This document shows, piece by piece, positions 34,957-44,900 of a DNA stretch of 64,000 bases. Numbering within the stretch: position 1 is the stretch's first letter; each line of letters starts with the position of its first letter. The DNA comes from Nitrincola sp048264025. Lineage in GTDB: Bacteria > Pseudomonadota > Gammaproteobacteria > Pseudomonadales > Balneatricaceae. The stretch is from contig NZ_JBLXDN010000002.1 of the NCBI RefSeq assembly GCF_048264025.1, forward strand, positions 62,001-126,000. Direction: 5' to 3'. A program made the translations under genes and the position numbers. The notes beneath the pieces were generated by a model. That model had not been told where the DNA came from, did not search any database, and saw nothing but the letters and a program-made list of their open reading frames with translations.

Positions 34957-35877
34957 ATGCCTGACCGACAGCAACGCTATCGCGGCTCTCTGCTGGGGTT
35001 GGCGGTTGGAGATGCGCTTGGCACCACGCTCGAGTTTCGTCAACGCGGCAGTTTTGATCCCATCACCGATATGGTGGGTGGCGGGCCGTTTTTGCTCAAA
35101 CCCGGCCAGTGGACGGATGATACCTCCATGGCGCTGTGCCTGGCTCACTCACTTCTGGACTGCCAGGGGTTTGATGCCGAAGATCAGATGCGCCGTTACT
35201 GTGATTGGCGCTCCAATGGTTACATGAGCAGTAATGGCCGCTGTTTTGATATCGGTGCCACTGTCTCTGAGGCCATCAGTTGTTATCGGCGCACGGGCAA
35301 CCCGCTGGCAGGTTCCCGTGATCCTTTCTCGGCGGGCAATGGCTCGCTGATGCGCCTGGCACCGGTGGTGATGTACTTCAGCCCCGATGCCGAACAAGCC
35401 CTGCACTTTGCTGGCGAAAGCTCCCGCACCACGCACGGTGCAAAAGAGTGTATCGATGCTTGTCGTTATTTTGCGGCCCTGCTGCACCAGGCCTACGCAG
35501 GCACCAGCGAAGATCGTGAAGCCCTGCTGAGTTGCGCAGGGTATCAGCCAGAAACAGCCAGGGTTCAGGCGATTCAACAAGGGCATTACCGGCATAAAAG
35601 CCGAGACGAAATTAAAGGCAGTGGTTACGTCATCGACTGCCTCGAAGCTGCTCTCTGGTGTTTCTATCACACCGAGAGTTTCAGTGATGCGGTGCTGGCG
35701 GCGGCCAACCTGGGCGATGATGCTGATACCACGGCTGCTGTCTGCGGACAGCTTGCCGGTGCCTGGTACGGACTGGACGGCATTCCCACACACTGGCAAG
35801 AACGCGTAGTGATGGGCAAGGAGATTCTTGAACTGGCTGATCGGTTAAAAGAATCTTCCGGGGGTGGTAAAACTTGA
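34957..35877 (+). CDS. draG: ADP-ribosyl-[dinitrogen reductase] glycohydrolase (DraG-like)
   Basis: A 306-residue ADP-ribosylglycohydrolase. DraG removes the ADP-ribose placed by DraT, reactivating nitrogenase reductase. Metal-binding motifs of the family are present: G-D-A-L-G-T-T-L-E near residue 16, W-T-D-D-T-S near 50, and G-D-D-A-D-T-T near 250, which together hold the two divalent metals. The start has AGGAG eight bases before the ATG. The intergenic region with draT shows no sigma-54 consensus. Pairing with DraT supports the assignment over a generic ADP-ribosylglycohydrolase. Confidence 0.87.
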   Translation: MPDRQQRYRGSLLGLAVGDALGTTLEFRQRGSFDPITDMVGGGPFLLKPGQWTDDTSMALCLAHSLLDCQGFDAEDQMRRYCDWRSNGYMSSNGRCFDIGATVSEAISCYRRTGNPLAGSRDPFSAGNGSLMRLAPVVMYFSPDAEQALHFAGESSRTTHGAKECIDACRYFAALLHQAYAGTSEDREALLSCAGYQPETARVQAIQQGHYRHKSRDEIKGSGYVIDCLEAALWCFYHTESFSDAVLAAANLGDDADTTAAVCGQLAGAWYGLDGIPTHWQERVVMGKEILELADRLKESSGGGKT

Positions 35878-36140
35878 CCTGTCGGTTTATTAACCAGCAG
35901 CACACCCTCCACATTCCTACCCACCCATCCCTGCTGTAACTACAACAAGCAGGCGATAACAATCCAAGCCAATCCCTCGTTTTATCGAACAAGCGTACAA
36001 ATACCATCCTATGGGTTCGCTATCGCACAGTCTAATGAGGTGTAGGGAGCTAGCTTTATTATTCGGTGATCTGTCGAGTCAGGCGCGACAAAGTGATCCT
36101 GACCAGAGACCCGAAACCTAATCATTAGCGAGGATTTTTT

Positions 36141-36584
36141 ATGGAAACGGTAATGGATACAAAGCAGAACATCTCTGACCTAAGCGACCTGATTGAACTC
36201 GAATATGATGCCATCGCCGCCTACCGCAGTGCCATCGAACGATTGGATAATGCAGCGTACAAGCTACAACTCACTGAATTTCTTGGTGATCATGTAAGAC
36301 ATGTCGAGGATTTGAGCAATGTCGTTCGCCAGGAGGGAGGAAACCCACCCACAGAAGGAGATTTCAAACAGATTCTGACCCAAGGCAAGGTAGTACTTGC
36401 AGGTCTCATTGGTGATGAAGCTATTCGCAAGGCAATGAAGGCTAATGAGGTCGTTACGAACACCACCTATGAGAAAGCCGTGGACACTGGCTATGCCGAG
36501 CACATCCAGGCGCTGTTACGAGGGGGCCTTGCTGATGAGCGTCGTCATAAGGACTGGATAGAAAAAACCCTCGCGACACTTTAA
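36141..36584 (+). CDS. Ferritin-like four-helix protein (DUF2383-type)
   Basis: A 147-residue helical protein (or 143 from the second ATG at 36153). Acidic and histidine residues lie in ferritin-like positions: E-L-E-Y-D-A-I-A-A-Y near residue 18, D-H-V-R-H-V-E-D near 50, and A-D-E-R-R-H-K-D-W near 134. This resembles ferritin-like domain proteins of the DUF2383 group, which lack a firm function. GAGGA lies before the start. It is followed by a sodC gene, so a role in metal or oxidative stress is plausible but not shown. Confidence 0.7.
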   Translation: METVMDTKQNISDLSDLIELEYDAIAAYRSAIERLDNAAYKLQLTEFLGDHVRHVEDLSNVVRQEGGNPPTEGDFKQILTQGKVVLAGLIGDEAIRKAMKANEVVTNTTYEKAVDTGYAEHIQALLRGGLADERRHKDWIEKTLATL

Positions 36585-36689
36585 GGGAGTGACGTCGCCC
36601 GGGTATTGTCCCGCTTGTTGTTTTTAAGGCACTAGAGATTGACCCGATATAAACGTAATTTTTGCAACATAAAACAATTGGAGGTCCTT

Positions 36690-37493
36690 ATGAATAGTGA
36701 CCGAACTCAGACAAAAGGCTATCTTCTGCAGGGCACAGCTGCTCTCGCTATCCTAGTAGCGCTCATGGGCTGCGATTCTGGCCAGGACAGAAATGATATT
36801 GCACAAACTCCGTCACCTGTCGCTGCGACAGAGAGCGCAGTGAGCGATCCCGACCAGAACAGAGATGACATGGCACAACCACCAGCACCCGTTGCTTCGG
36901 ATGAGGATGTAGCGGGCGATACCAGTCCTGATATCGGTGCAACCAATTCAACCCAGACCTCAGAGCAGGACCAGGGCGTCGCCGGGGCATCAGATGAGCC
37001 TGCGGCCAATGAGAATCCGATGCAGATAGAGTCGGCCGTAGCGCAGATCCAGCCAACAAGTGCCGGTAATGCAGGAGGTACCGTGACGTTTACGGCTGGA
37101 GAGAATGATCAGGAAATGCGGGTCAGTGTTGAGCTCACGGGACTGGAGCCTGGTCTGCACGGCTTTCACATTCACGAGGTAGGTGATTGCTCAGCGGATG
37201 ATGCTTCGTCTGCCGGTGGACACTTCAATCCAAACGATACACCGCATGGCTCACCAGATGGGACCGAGCAGCATATTGGGGATATGGGCAATATCGAAGC
37301 CGATGAAGATGGCCGGGTTTCCACTGAGCTAAGCTTTCCCGGTCTTGCTTTTGTCGGGCCTGCCTCGATACTGGAAAAGTCGGTCGTGATTCACAGTGAC
37401 GAAGATGACTTGGAGAGCCAGCCCGCTGGTGATGCTGGTGAGCGGGTAGGCTGCGGCGTCATTCAAAGTGATGAGCAGGCTTCTGTAGAGTGA
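36690..37493 (+). CDS. sodC: Cu,Zn superoxide dismutase, lipoprotein form
   Basis: A 267-residue SodC that converts superoxide to peroxide and oxygen outside the cytoplasm. A signal peptide ends in lipobox L-M-G-C (Cys28), so it is probably lipid-anchored. Residues 28-115 are a low-complexity linker rich in D, A, P and Q with an imperfect 15-residue repeat. The catalytic domain has H-G-F-H-I-H-E, G-G-H-F-N-P, P-H-G-S-P-D, H-I-G-D and V-V-I-H, accounting for the copper and zinc ligands, and C-S-A-D/G-C-G-V for the disulfide. Start: ATG at 36690 with GGAGGT; the longer frame from 36639 lacks a signal. Confidence 0.9.
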   Translation: MNSDRTQTKGYLLQGTAALAILVALMGCDSGQDRNDIAQTPSPVAATESAVSDPDQNRDDMAQPPAPVASDEDVAGDTSPDIGATNSTQTSEQDQGVAGASDEPAANENPMQIESAVAQIQPTSAGNAGGTVTFTAGENDQEMRVSVELTGLEPGLHGFHIHEVGDCSADDASSAGGHFNPNDTPHGSPDGTEQHIGDMGNIEADEDGRVSTELSFPGLAFVGPASILEKSVVIHSDEDDLESQPAGDAGERVGCGVIQSDEQASVE

Positions 37494-37570
37494 GTGTGTG
37501 ACCATAGCAGGAGCCTATCTGGGCTTCTGCGGCATACAGCACCGGCTGTTCAGGGTGGCAGTTTACTGTA

Positions 37571-37855
37571 GTGCAGATCGTTTTTGTCGGTAAGAGTGAA
37601 ACACTTGCATCAGGTCTATCGGAGCAATTTGCTCCATCGGCTGAAGAACATGTGCTGATGATGGAAGCACTTGTCAGTATCGATGCGCTGCTGCACCGCT
37701 TGCCTGATAAAGTGCGTGAGGCATTATTGTTAAGGCAGTTGGATAATCTCAGTTATAAAGAAATTGCAAAACGTTTGAATGTATCGGTTTCTTCAGTGGA
37801 AAAATATGTAGCCAAAGCGCTTCAGGCCTGTATGGCTGATATTATTCAGGATTAA
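37571..37855 (+). pseudogene. Truncated ECF (FecI-type) sigma factor, region 4 only
   Basis: The 94-residue frame carries only the C-terminal part of an iron-type ECF sigma factor: the linker, then region 4 with L-P-D-K-V-R-E-A-L-L-L-R, L-S-Y-K-E-I-A-K-R-L-N-V-S and S-V-E-K-Y-V-A-K-A-L. Region 2, needed to bind the -10 element and core polymerase, is absent. The frame is open upstream only to a TAG at 37505 and shows no sigma homology there. No FecR-like or TonB receptor gene is next to it. It is most likely a remnant; a small region-4 regulator is a weaker alternative. Confidence 0.65.
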
Positions 37856-38249
37856 TTACTTTCGTTTTAACTTTCATCGGACAGGTGGTCGGCATTTCAG
37901 GTCGGCTAGCTAACCATATCATCACCACCGCCATGATGGTCGGTGCAGTGCATTTAACCCATAAGGGTGCACTACTGGAAAGAAGCAAGAACGTACTGAC
38001 TAGCATGCTGAGACCGGCAATCCACTTGGCGCGGCGTGGGATGGCTCTATGAGTTTGCCATTGGCTAATCAGTGGTCCGAAACGAGGGTGTGCCAATAGC
38101 CAATCGTGTAATTTTGGCCAGCCTTTGGAGGAAGCCCATACGGCTGAAAGCAGAAATACGGTCGTGGGTATGCCTGGAAGAATAGCACCGATAAAAGCCA
38201 ATCCGACAAAAAATAGAGCCAACAAACGCCATAACGCAATGATTAACAT
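37842..38249 (-). CDS. YbaN/DUF454 family inner membrane protein
   Basis: A 135-residue membrane protein with W-R-x-L-A at the start, G-A-I-L-P-G-I-P-T-T-V-F-L-L near residue 22 and A-S-S-K-G-W-P-K-L-H-x-W-L near 39, all typical of DUF454 (E. coli YbaN). Three to four membrane segments are likely. The function is unknown. Its 3' end overlaps the convergent sigma-factor remnant by 14 bases. Confidence 0.85.
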   Translation of the reverse strand: MLIIALWRLLALFFVGLAFIGAILPGIPTTVFLLSAVWASSKGWPKLHDWLLAHPRFGPLISQWQTHRAIPRRAKWIAGLSMLVSTFLLLSSSAPLWVKCTAPTIMAVVMIWLASRPEMPTTCPMKVKTKVINPE

Positions 38250-38383
38250 AAGCCAACCAGAGGTTTTGGGGTTTCATTGTTTATCGTTAAGGTCATCAGG
38301 CTATTATCCATTAAAATTCAGTGGGTATACTTTATATACCGAATGAAAACATGATTTCCGTAAAAATAAACTGAGATTCGCGT

Positions 38384-39703
38384 TTATTTTGTTTTCAGGG
38401 CTCTGGCCCGATTAGTATAAGGCCTCGCCTTGCCGGGCTTTCCCCAAGATGTGTAGAGGGCAGCAAGATTATCGAGCGCAACCAGCAGGCTGTTCTCATC
38501 CACCGATGGGGTGTTGTCCAGTAAAGCCAAGGCTTGCAGAAACAGTGGTTCAGCTTGCTCATATTGCCGCTGATTGTAATAGATAGTGGCAGTATAGCTG
38601 GCTATTTGTGATGCTTCCAGCGGACGCTGATTCAACTGGTCATGCAGCAACAGGCTTTGCTCAAATAAGGCCAACGCGGCAGTGTTATCTCTCTGTAAAA
38701 GTTTTAGACTGGCCAGATTGCCCAAGATCAGCGCCTGCTCAATAGATTCGTTTTCATTCAACTCTGACAGCAGGTCAAGCGCCTGTTGGTACAGGCTATC
38801 GGCTTGTAGGTAGTTTTCATTTAGTTGATGGCGCAGTGCCAGTTCATTAAGGTGCATCACGCTGGCCAGGCTCGGCTCAGTTTGTTGCTGGCGTAACAAT
38901 AAGGCCTGTTCGCGTAGGGGAGTAGACTTGGTTTCCTGGTTTGCATCATCATAGACATTCGCCAGGTGCTCCAATGCATTCAGTAGGCGTTCATTATCTG
39001 GTTGCGAGCTTTGCTGTAAGGCTTGTCTGGCCTGTTCCAAGGCATCAATGGCTTGTTGCGGTTGCTGCTGTGCGGTGTGTATCTGCGCCAGCAATAATAG
39101 TAAATCCGCCCTGTCCGGTGCGGAGGTGGGTTGTGGATTATAGTGCTCTGTCTCCGCAAAGCCCGCCAAGGCATTGTTGATCAGGTTTTCTGCTTCGGCA
39201 TACTGATGTTCTTGCGCTAGCATCTGTGCCTGCGCCAACACGGCCTGCCACAACTTACCTTCACCGGTACTCATCAGGACGAGGTAACGCTCAATGGACT
39301 GCTGATAAGCCAGTCTGGCTTGCTCGAAGCGATTGGCCTGTTGCAATAACTGTCCCTGGTTGAATAATAATTGACCTAACTGTTCCTGATGGTCTCCAGA
39401 TGCCAGCCTGCTCAGTTGCACGGCTTCAGCGATCACCTCCAGAGCCTGATCTGTTTGCCCTTGCGCTGAGTGAATATAGGCCAGCATATTTAAACTGCTG
39501 GCTTGATAGGCGTCGCCATTATCAGCCTTTTCGGCCACGCGGATGGCTTGCTGTATCGCTTGCTCGGCCTGTAGATAGTATCCGTTCTGATAGGCTTGAG
39601 TTGCCTGTGACTGAAATGCTTGCCAGTCTGCAGTGCTCGCATGGGACTGCAGACTGAAAAATAATAAACTCAGGATCAATAAACCAAGATGAAGTTGTCG
39701 CAT
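38384..39703 (-). CDS. Exported tetratricopeptide repeat protein
   Basis: A 439-residue protein with a signal peptide (hydrophobic residues 6-18, likely cut after S-H-A near residue 23). It is built of TPR-like repeats throughout, visible as recurring A-x-x-Y-x-x-A-x-x-L-x-x-Q-A-L units (for example near residues 50, 135, 295 and 385). It is extremely rich in Q, L and A. Such kinesin-light-chain-like TPR arrays are protein-binding scaffolds in the periplasm. No partner is evident from neighbours. Confidence 0.8.
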   Translation of the reverse strand: MRQLHLGLLILSLLFFSLQSHASTADWQAFQSQATQAYQNGYYLQAEQAIQQAIRVAEKADNGDAYQASSLNMLAYIHSAQGQTDQALEVIAEAVQLSRLASGDHQEQLGQLLFNQGQLLQQANRFEQARLAYQQSIERYLVLMSTGEGKLWQAVLAQAQMLAQEHQYAEAENLINNALAGFAETEHYNPQPTSAPDRADLLLLLAQIHTAQQQPQQAIDALEQARQALQQSSQPDNERLLNALEHLANVYDDANQETKSTPLREQALLLRQQQTEPSLASVMHLNELALRHQLNENYLQADSLYQQALDLLSELNENESIEQALILGNLASLKLLQRDNTAALALFEQSLLLHDQLNQRPLEASQIASYTATIYYNQRQYEQAEPLFLQALALLDNTPSVDENSLLVALDNLAALYTSWGKPGKARPYTNRARALKTK

Positions 39704-39891
39704 AAAATTCTCACTATCGGAACATGACTTTCAAGCACTGTAGTTATCAGTGGCAACTTATATACCGCGCGAGAAGTCTGAATCAGTAAATAGAAGCTGA
39801 AAAAAATGGGCTGATACCGATCTGTCGCCGGTGTGGGTGTAATCTGATATTATGTTATCGGTTTGATAATTAGGTGGGAGCTGCACAGGTT

Positions 39892-40365
39892 GTGACTGAT
39901 CAGGTAGATATCGACTGGATGAGGCAGGCATTTGTGTTGGCTCAACAGGCCGCCGATCTAGGTGAAGTGCCAGTGGGTGCGTTGGTAGTACTGGATGGAG
40001 AGGTGATCGGAGCGGGCTTCAACCAGCCGATCGGTGCGCATGACCCCTGTGCGCATGCTGAAATTATTGCCTTGCGTGAAGCGGCCTTGCGGGTGGGTAA
40101 TTACCGTTTGCCGGGTGCTGAACTCTACGTCACGCTGGAGCCCTGCATGATGTGTGCTGGGGCGATGATCCATGCGCGCATAGAGCGGCTTATTTTCGCT
40201 GCGACTGAGCCTAAAGCGGGGGCTGTAGTCAGCCAGCTCAACAGCTTTGATCTGGCGCATGTGAATCATCGTCCGGCTGTGACAGCGGGCGTGTTGGCAG
40301 CTGAGTGCAGTGAGCAGTTGAGTGGTTTTTTTAAGGCGCGACGAGCGGCTAAACGTTCATCATAA
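39892..40365 (+). CDS. tadA: tRNA-specific adenosine deaminase
   Basis: TadA deaminates A34 to inosine in tRNA-Arg(ACG). The protein has the zinc/catalytic motif H-A-E-I-I-A-L near residue 53 and P-C-M-M-C-A-G-A near 83. GTG at 39892 gives 157 residues with a GGGAG site upstream; GTG at 39874 is an alternative that would bury that site. It is the first core gene after the island and converges on mltF, overlapping it by six bases. Confidence 0.93.
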   Translation: MTDQVDIDWMRQAFVLAQQAADLGEVPVGALVVLDGEVIGAGFNQPIGAHDPCAHAEIIALREAALRVGNYRLPGAELYVTLEPCMMCAGAMIHARIERLIFAATEPKAGAVVSQLNSFDLAHVNHRPAVTAGVLAAECSEQLSGFFKARRAAKRSS

Positions 40366-41856
40366 GCTGGGTGCAAAATTTCTTAACACTTTTTCGCTGA
40401 TGTCCCGGAAATCATCCGGATTGTTGTTAGTTATCTCATGTTCGCCAAGTGGGTCCAGGCTTTCGCGGGCCAATAACTGGTACTCCCACTCAAACACATC
40501 AATGTAACGACGAATATTATCGACATAACGGACGGGCTCATGGCCACGGGCATAGCCATACCGGAGCTGAGAGTAATAACGCTCTTGGGCCAGTTTGGGT
40601 AAGTGTGAGCGAACATCGGCCCAGCGGTCTGGGTCATCACCGAGTTGTTGGGTTAGTCGACGAGCGTCTTCCAGGTGACCATAACCTATATTGTAGGCCG
40701 CCAGAGCGAACCAGGTATGATCTGGCTCGGGAATGCGTTCGGGTATGCGCTGTTTAACATTCAATAAATACTGTGCTCCGCCCAAAATGCTTTGTTCTGC
40801 ATCGGTGCGGTCCTCAATATTGACTTCGCTGGCGGCGGCATTAGTCAGCATCATCACACCTCTGACCCCTGTTGGTGAAACGGCATCAGCATTCCAGTGT
40901 GATTCCTGATAAGCAATGGCGGCCAGTAGTGATAATCCAAAACCGGTATTTTCAACAGCTTGTGAAAAATACGGCTTGAGCGGTATAAATCGTTCGGTCA
41001 AGTGACTGCGGAAGGACACGGTATCAAAAAAATTCAGTGGGTTTTCCTGGGTAAAGTAACGGGCTTCCAGCTCGGTTATCAGTGCCTGAGTGTCGGGTTC
41101 TGCAAAAAAATCATTTAGTGCATTGATGAAGGACTGGTCTCTTTGCAGGGGTAATAGCCAGCTCACTGCGATGGGCTCGCCTAACGCAAAAGCTTCCTGC
41201 AGGCCTGGAAAAAAAGAGCGCTGGGTACCAAAAAAGAAAGTGTCGGTGACGGTATAGTCCAGTTCGCCTTCGTGCACGGCTCTCAGTAGATCGATACTGT
41301 CGGCATCGGCGGGTGTGACTATGTCTATTGAGTCGAGACCTGAGATGTAGTTGCGCAGGCTGGCTTCATGGCTGGTGCCTGGTAATACGCCGATTCGGCT
41401 GTCAATCAAGTCATCCGCTGTTTGCGGGGCTGGCCGCCCCTGACGTTGTCTGTAGATTAGCACTGAATTACTTTCGCGGTAGATCGGACCAGCTTTGAAT
41501 AGCAGGCGGCGCTCATCGGTAGCCAGCAGATTGGCTGCCAGCAGATGCACGCTACGGCCCTGTAGACTGCCAAACAGTTCGTTGTAATCGCGATTAACCG
41601 TCAGGTCTAGTTCCACACCAAGATATTCGGCAAAGGCTTGACTGAGTTCGTATTCGAAACCGGCGGGGTCCCCCCGTAGCAGGTACCAGGTCATCGGGCT
41701 GTTGATCGACCCCACGCGCAGTTTACCCTGGTTTTGGATCAGCTTGAGTTGCGTGGCATTGTTCAGGCTGATCAACACCACAGCAAAGGTCAGGCCGAGT
41801 ACCAGTAGGGTCAGCAATAGTTCGCGCAGGTAGTTAGATTTTAGTGTTGGTATCAT
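40360..41856 (-). CDS. mltF: Membrane-bound lytic murein transglycosylase F
   Basis: MltF cleaves peptidoglycan glycan strands. The 498-residue protein has an N-terminal hydrophobic anchor/signal (residues 11-30), a periplasmic solute-binding-like domain (about 45-265, regulatory in studied MltF) and a C-terminal SLT domain with the catalytic glutamate in A-Y-Q-E-S-H-W near residue 318 and G-V-R-G-V-M-M-L-T near 330. Length is normal. It is divergent from purL, as in related genomes. Confidence 0.94.
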   Translation of the reverse strand: MIPTLKSNYLRELLLTLLVLGLTFAVVLISLNNATQLKLIQNQGKLRVGSINSPMTWYLLRGDPAGFEYELSQAFAEYLGVELDLTVNRDYNELFGSLQGRSVHLLAANLLATDERRLLFKAGPIYRESNSVLIYRQRQGRPAPQTADDLIDSRIGVLPGTSHEASLRNYISGLDSIDIVTPADADSIDLLRAVHEGELDYTVTDTFFFGTQRSFFPGLQEAFALGEPIAVSWLLPLQRDQSFINALNDFFAEPDTQALITELEARYFTQENPLNFFDTVSFRSHLTERFIPLKPYFSQAVENTGFGLSLLAAIAYQESHWNADAVSPTGVRGVMMLTNAAASEVNIEDRTDAEQSILGGAQYLLNVKQRIPERIPEPDHTWFALAAYNIGYGHLEDARRLTQQLGDDPDRWADVRSHLPKLAQERYYSQLRYGYARGHEPVRYVDNIRRYIDVFEWEYQLLARESLDPLGEHEITNNNPDDFRDISEKVLRNFAPSL

Positions 41857-41963
41857 GTCTTTGCTTTTCTGGTATCGGATACCCCTGTTCGGGTAAACTA
41901 TACACTTAATTTCCCGCTGTTAATGCCTGGCGTTACAGGTACCAAAAGAGGCTCGAAATCGAC

Positions 41964-44900
41964 ATGCTCGTTCTGCGTGGAGCACCCGCTCTCTCGGCTT
42001 TCCGTCGTGATAAGTTACTATCACTCATTCAGTCTCAAACCGGTTCCGTAACCGGTCTGTATGCTGAGTTCATTCATTTTGCCGATACACCGGCTCCGCT
42101 GAAGGGCGAGGAGCAAGATGTGCTCGACCGAATTCTGAGTTATGGCCCCACAGGAACGGCTGAAAATCCTGAGGGCGAGCTGTTTCTGGTCATTCCCCGA
42201 CCCGGGACAATTTCACCCTGGTCCAGCAAGGCTACAGATATCGCACATAACTGTGGTCTAGCGCAAATAAATCGACTGGAACGAGGGTTAGCCTACTATA
42301 TTCATAGCCCTACTGCACTGAGCGATGACGAGCGCCGCCTTATTCAGGCCCAGTTGCATGATCGTATGACGCAGTCAGTCGTTGACACCCTGGAGGCGGC
42401 TGCCAGCCTGTTTCGGCATGAAACACCTCGCCCGCTTGCCTTGGTTGATTTGTTAACAGAAGGTCGGGCAGCGCTTGAAAACGCCAATATTACATTAGGG
42501 TTGGCTCTGGCAGACGATGAAATTGATTATCTGTTGCACAGCTTCACCGAGTTGAAACGTAATCCGACCGATGTGGAACTGATGATGTTTGCCCAGGCGA
42601 ACTCGGAGCATTGCCGTCACAAAATTTTTAATGCCAGCTGGGATATTGATGGTGAAGCACAGGATAAATCCCTGTTTGCGATGATCCGTAATACCAATGA
42701 AGTGGGTGGCGAGAATGTCCTCTCGGCCTATAAAGATAATGCCGCGGTCATTAGCGGTTCGGTTGCCGGGCGGTTTTATCCAGACCCAGATTCAGCCGTT
42801 TATGGCTATCATCAGGAACCGATTCATATCCTGATGAAGGTTGAAACACACAACCACCCGACGGCTATCGCTCCGCATCCAGGTGCGGCAACAGGCTCGG
42901 GTGGAGAGATTCGTGACGAAGGTGCTACAGGTAAAGGCGCCAAGCCGAAAGCCGGTTTGAACGGTTTTACGGTATCCGATTTGAATATCCCTGGTTTTGA
43001 ACAGCCTTGGGAGTCGGATTATGGTAAGCCTGAGCGCATCGTGACCGCGTTGGATATTATGCTGGAAGGTCCGATTGGCGGTGCGGCGTTCAATAATGAA
43101 TTTGGACGACCAAACCTGACTGGCTATTTCCGCACCTTCGAGCAGCAAGTACCCGGTGCGGCAGGTGACGAAGTACGCGGCTATCACAAGCCGATCATGA
43201 TTGCCGGTGGTTTAGGCAATATTCGTGAAGATCACGTTGAAAAGGGCGAGATTCCGGTAGGGGCTAAGCTGATTTGTCTAGGTGGTCCGGCCATGTTGAT
43301 CGGCCTGGGTGGTGGTGCCGCTTCCTCGATGACATCGGGCAGCTCAGCAGCTGATCTGGATTTTGCTTCGGTACAGCGCGAAAATCCTGAACTGGAACGT
43401 CGCTGTCAGGAGGTAATTGACCGCTGCTGGCAGTTGGGGGATAGAAACCCGATCGCGTTTATCCATGATGTTGGTGCGGGTGGTTTATCCAATGCTTTCC
43501 CTGAGCTGGTTAAAGATGGCGGTTGCGGCGGTCATTTTGAACTGCGTAACATCAATAATGATGAACCCGGTCTGTCACCACTGGAAATCTGGTGTAATGA
43601 AGCGCAGGAACGTTATGTGCTGGCGGTCAGTCCAGAGGATATGCCACGTTTTGAAGCCATTTGTGAGCGTGAACGCTGTCCTTACGCGGTGGTGGGTGAG
43701 GCAACAGATGAGTATCACCTAACCTTAAATGACACCCATTTTGAATCTAAACCGGTTGATTTGCCGATGTCAGTATTGTTTGGCAAACCACCGAAAATGC
43801 ATCGTAGCGTTACCCGTATTAACTATGATCTGCCAGAGTTTGATGCCAGTAATATTGATCTGGAAGAAGCGGTTGAGCGAGTGCTCAAACTGCCAGCCGT
43901 AGCCTCCAAATCCTTCTTGATCACTATCGGTGATCGGACGATTACCGGGCTGGTGGCACGCGATCAGATGGTCGGCCCCTGGCAGGTACCGGTGGCTGAC
44001 TGTGCCGTTACCGCTGCCTCCTTTGATACCTATGCCGGTGAAGCCATGGCCATGGGGGAGCGTACTCCCCTGGCATTGATTGATTCGCCAGCCTCTGGGC
44101 GCATTGCTGTTGGTGAAACCCTGACTAACCTGGCAGCGGCGCGGATTGCCGATATTCGTGATGTTAAGCTCTCAGCCAACTGGATGTGTGCCGCCGGTCA
44201 CCCGGGAGAAGATGAAAAGCTTTATGACACGGTAAAGGCTGTGGGTATGGAGTTGTGTCCTGAACTGGGTATTACCATTCCGGTAGGCAAGGATTCCATG
44301 TCGATGCGCACGGTATGGACAGAGGATGATCAGTCGAAGAGCGTCACCGCTCCCATGTCTCTGATCGTATCAGGTTTTGCACCGGTGGTGGATGTGCGTC
44401 AGACTCTGACACCGCAGCTACGTACAGATCAGGGTGAAACCGATCTGCTGTTGATCGATCTGGGTGCGGGTCAGAATCGACTCGGTCTGTCAGCCTTGGC
44501 ACAGGTCTATAATCAGGTCGGGCAGCAGGTTCCGGATCTGGATGATCCCGGATTGATGCGTGCTTTCTTTGCTTCGATTCAAGAGCTTAATGCCCAGGGT
44601 AGGCTGCTGTCCTATCATGACCGCTCTGATGGCGGTTTGTTCGTCACCCTGGCAGAAATGGCTTTTGCCGGTCACTGTGGTATTGATATCAATCTGGATA
44701 TGCTGGCAGCCGATCAGAGTGAGATTGCAGCGGCACTCTTTGCTGAAGAGTTAGGTGCTGTGATTCAGGTGCGCCGTGAACACACCGCTGAGGTGCTAAC
44801 GGAGCTGAATGCCGCCGGTCTGGGTGATCTGGTCAGTGTTATCGGGACGATCAATGAAGATGATTCGGTTAATTTTTACTTTGATGAAGAAGAAATCTTC

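Larger units (their letters stand above)
27501..39891. other. Probable accessory island between guaA and tadA
   Basis: In Pseudomonas-like genomes guaBA lies close to tadA, mltF and purL. Here 12.4 kb of unrelated genes separate them. The content is a mosaic: an A/T-rich methyltransferase/GHKL/receiver cassette (for example 21 G/C in the 60 bases from 32461), then GC-rich draT/draG (39 G/C in the 60 bases from 35341), then stress-type genes and a sigma factor remnant. No integrase, transposase or clear direct repeats are seen, so the borders are inferred from gene order and composition. Confidence 0.6.
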
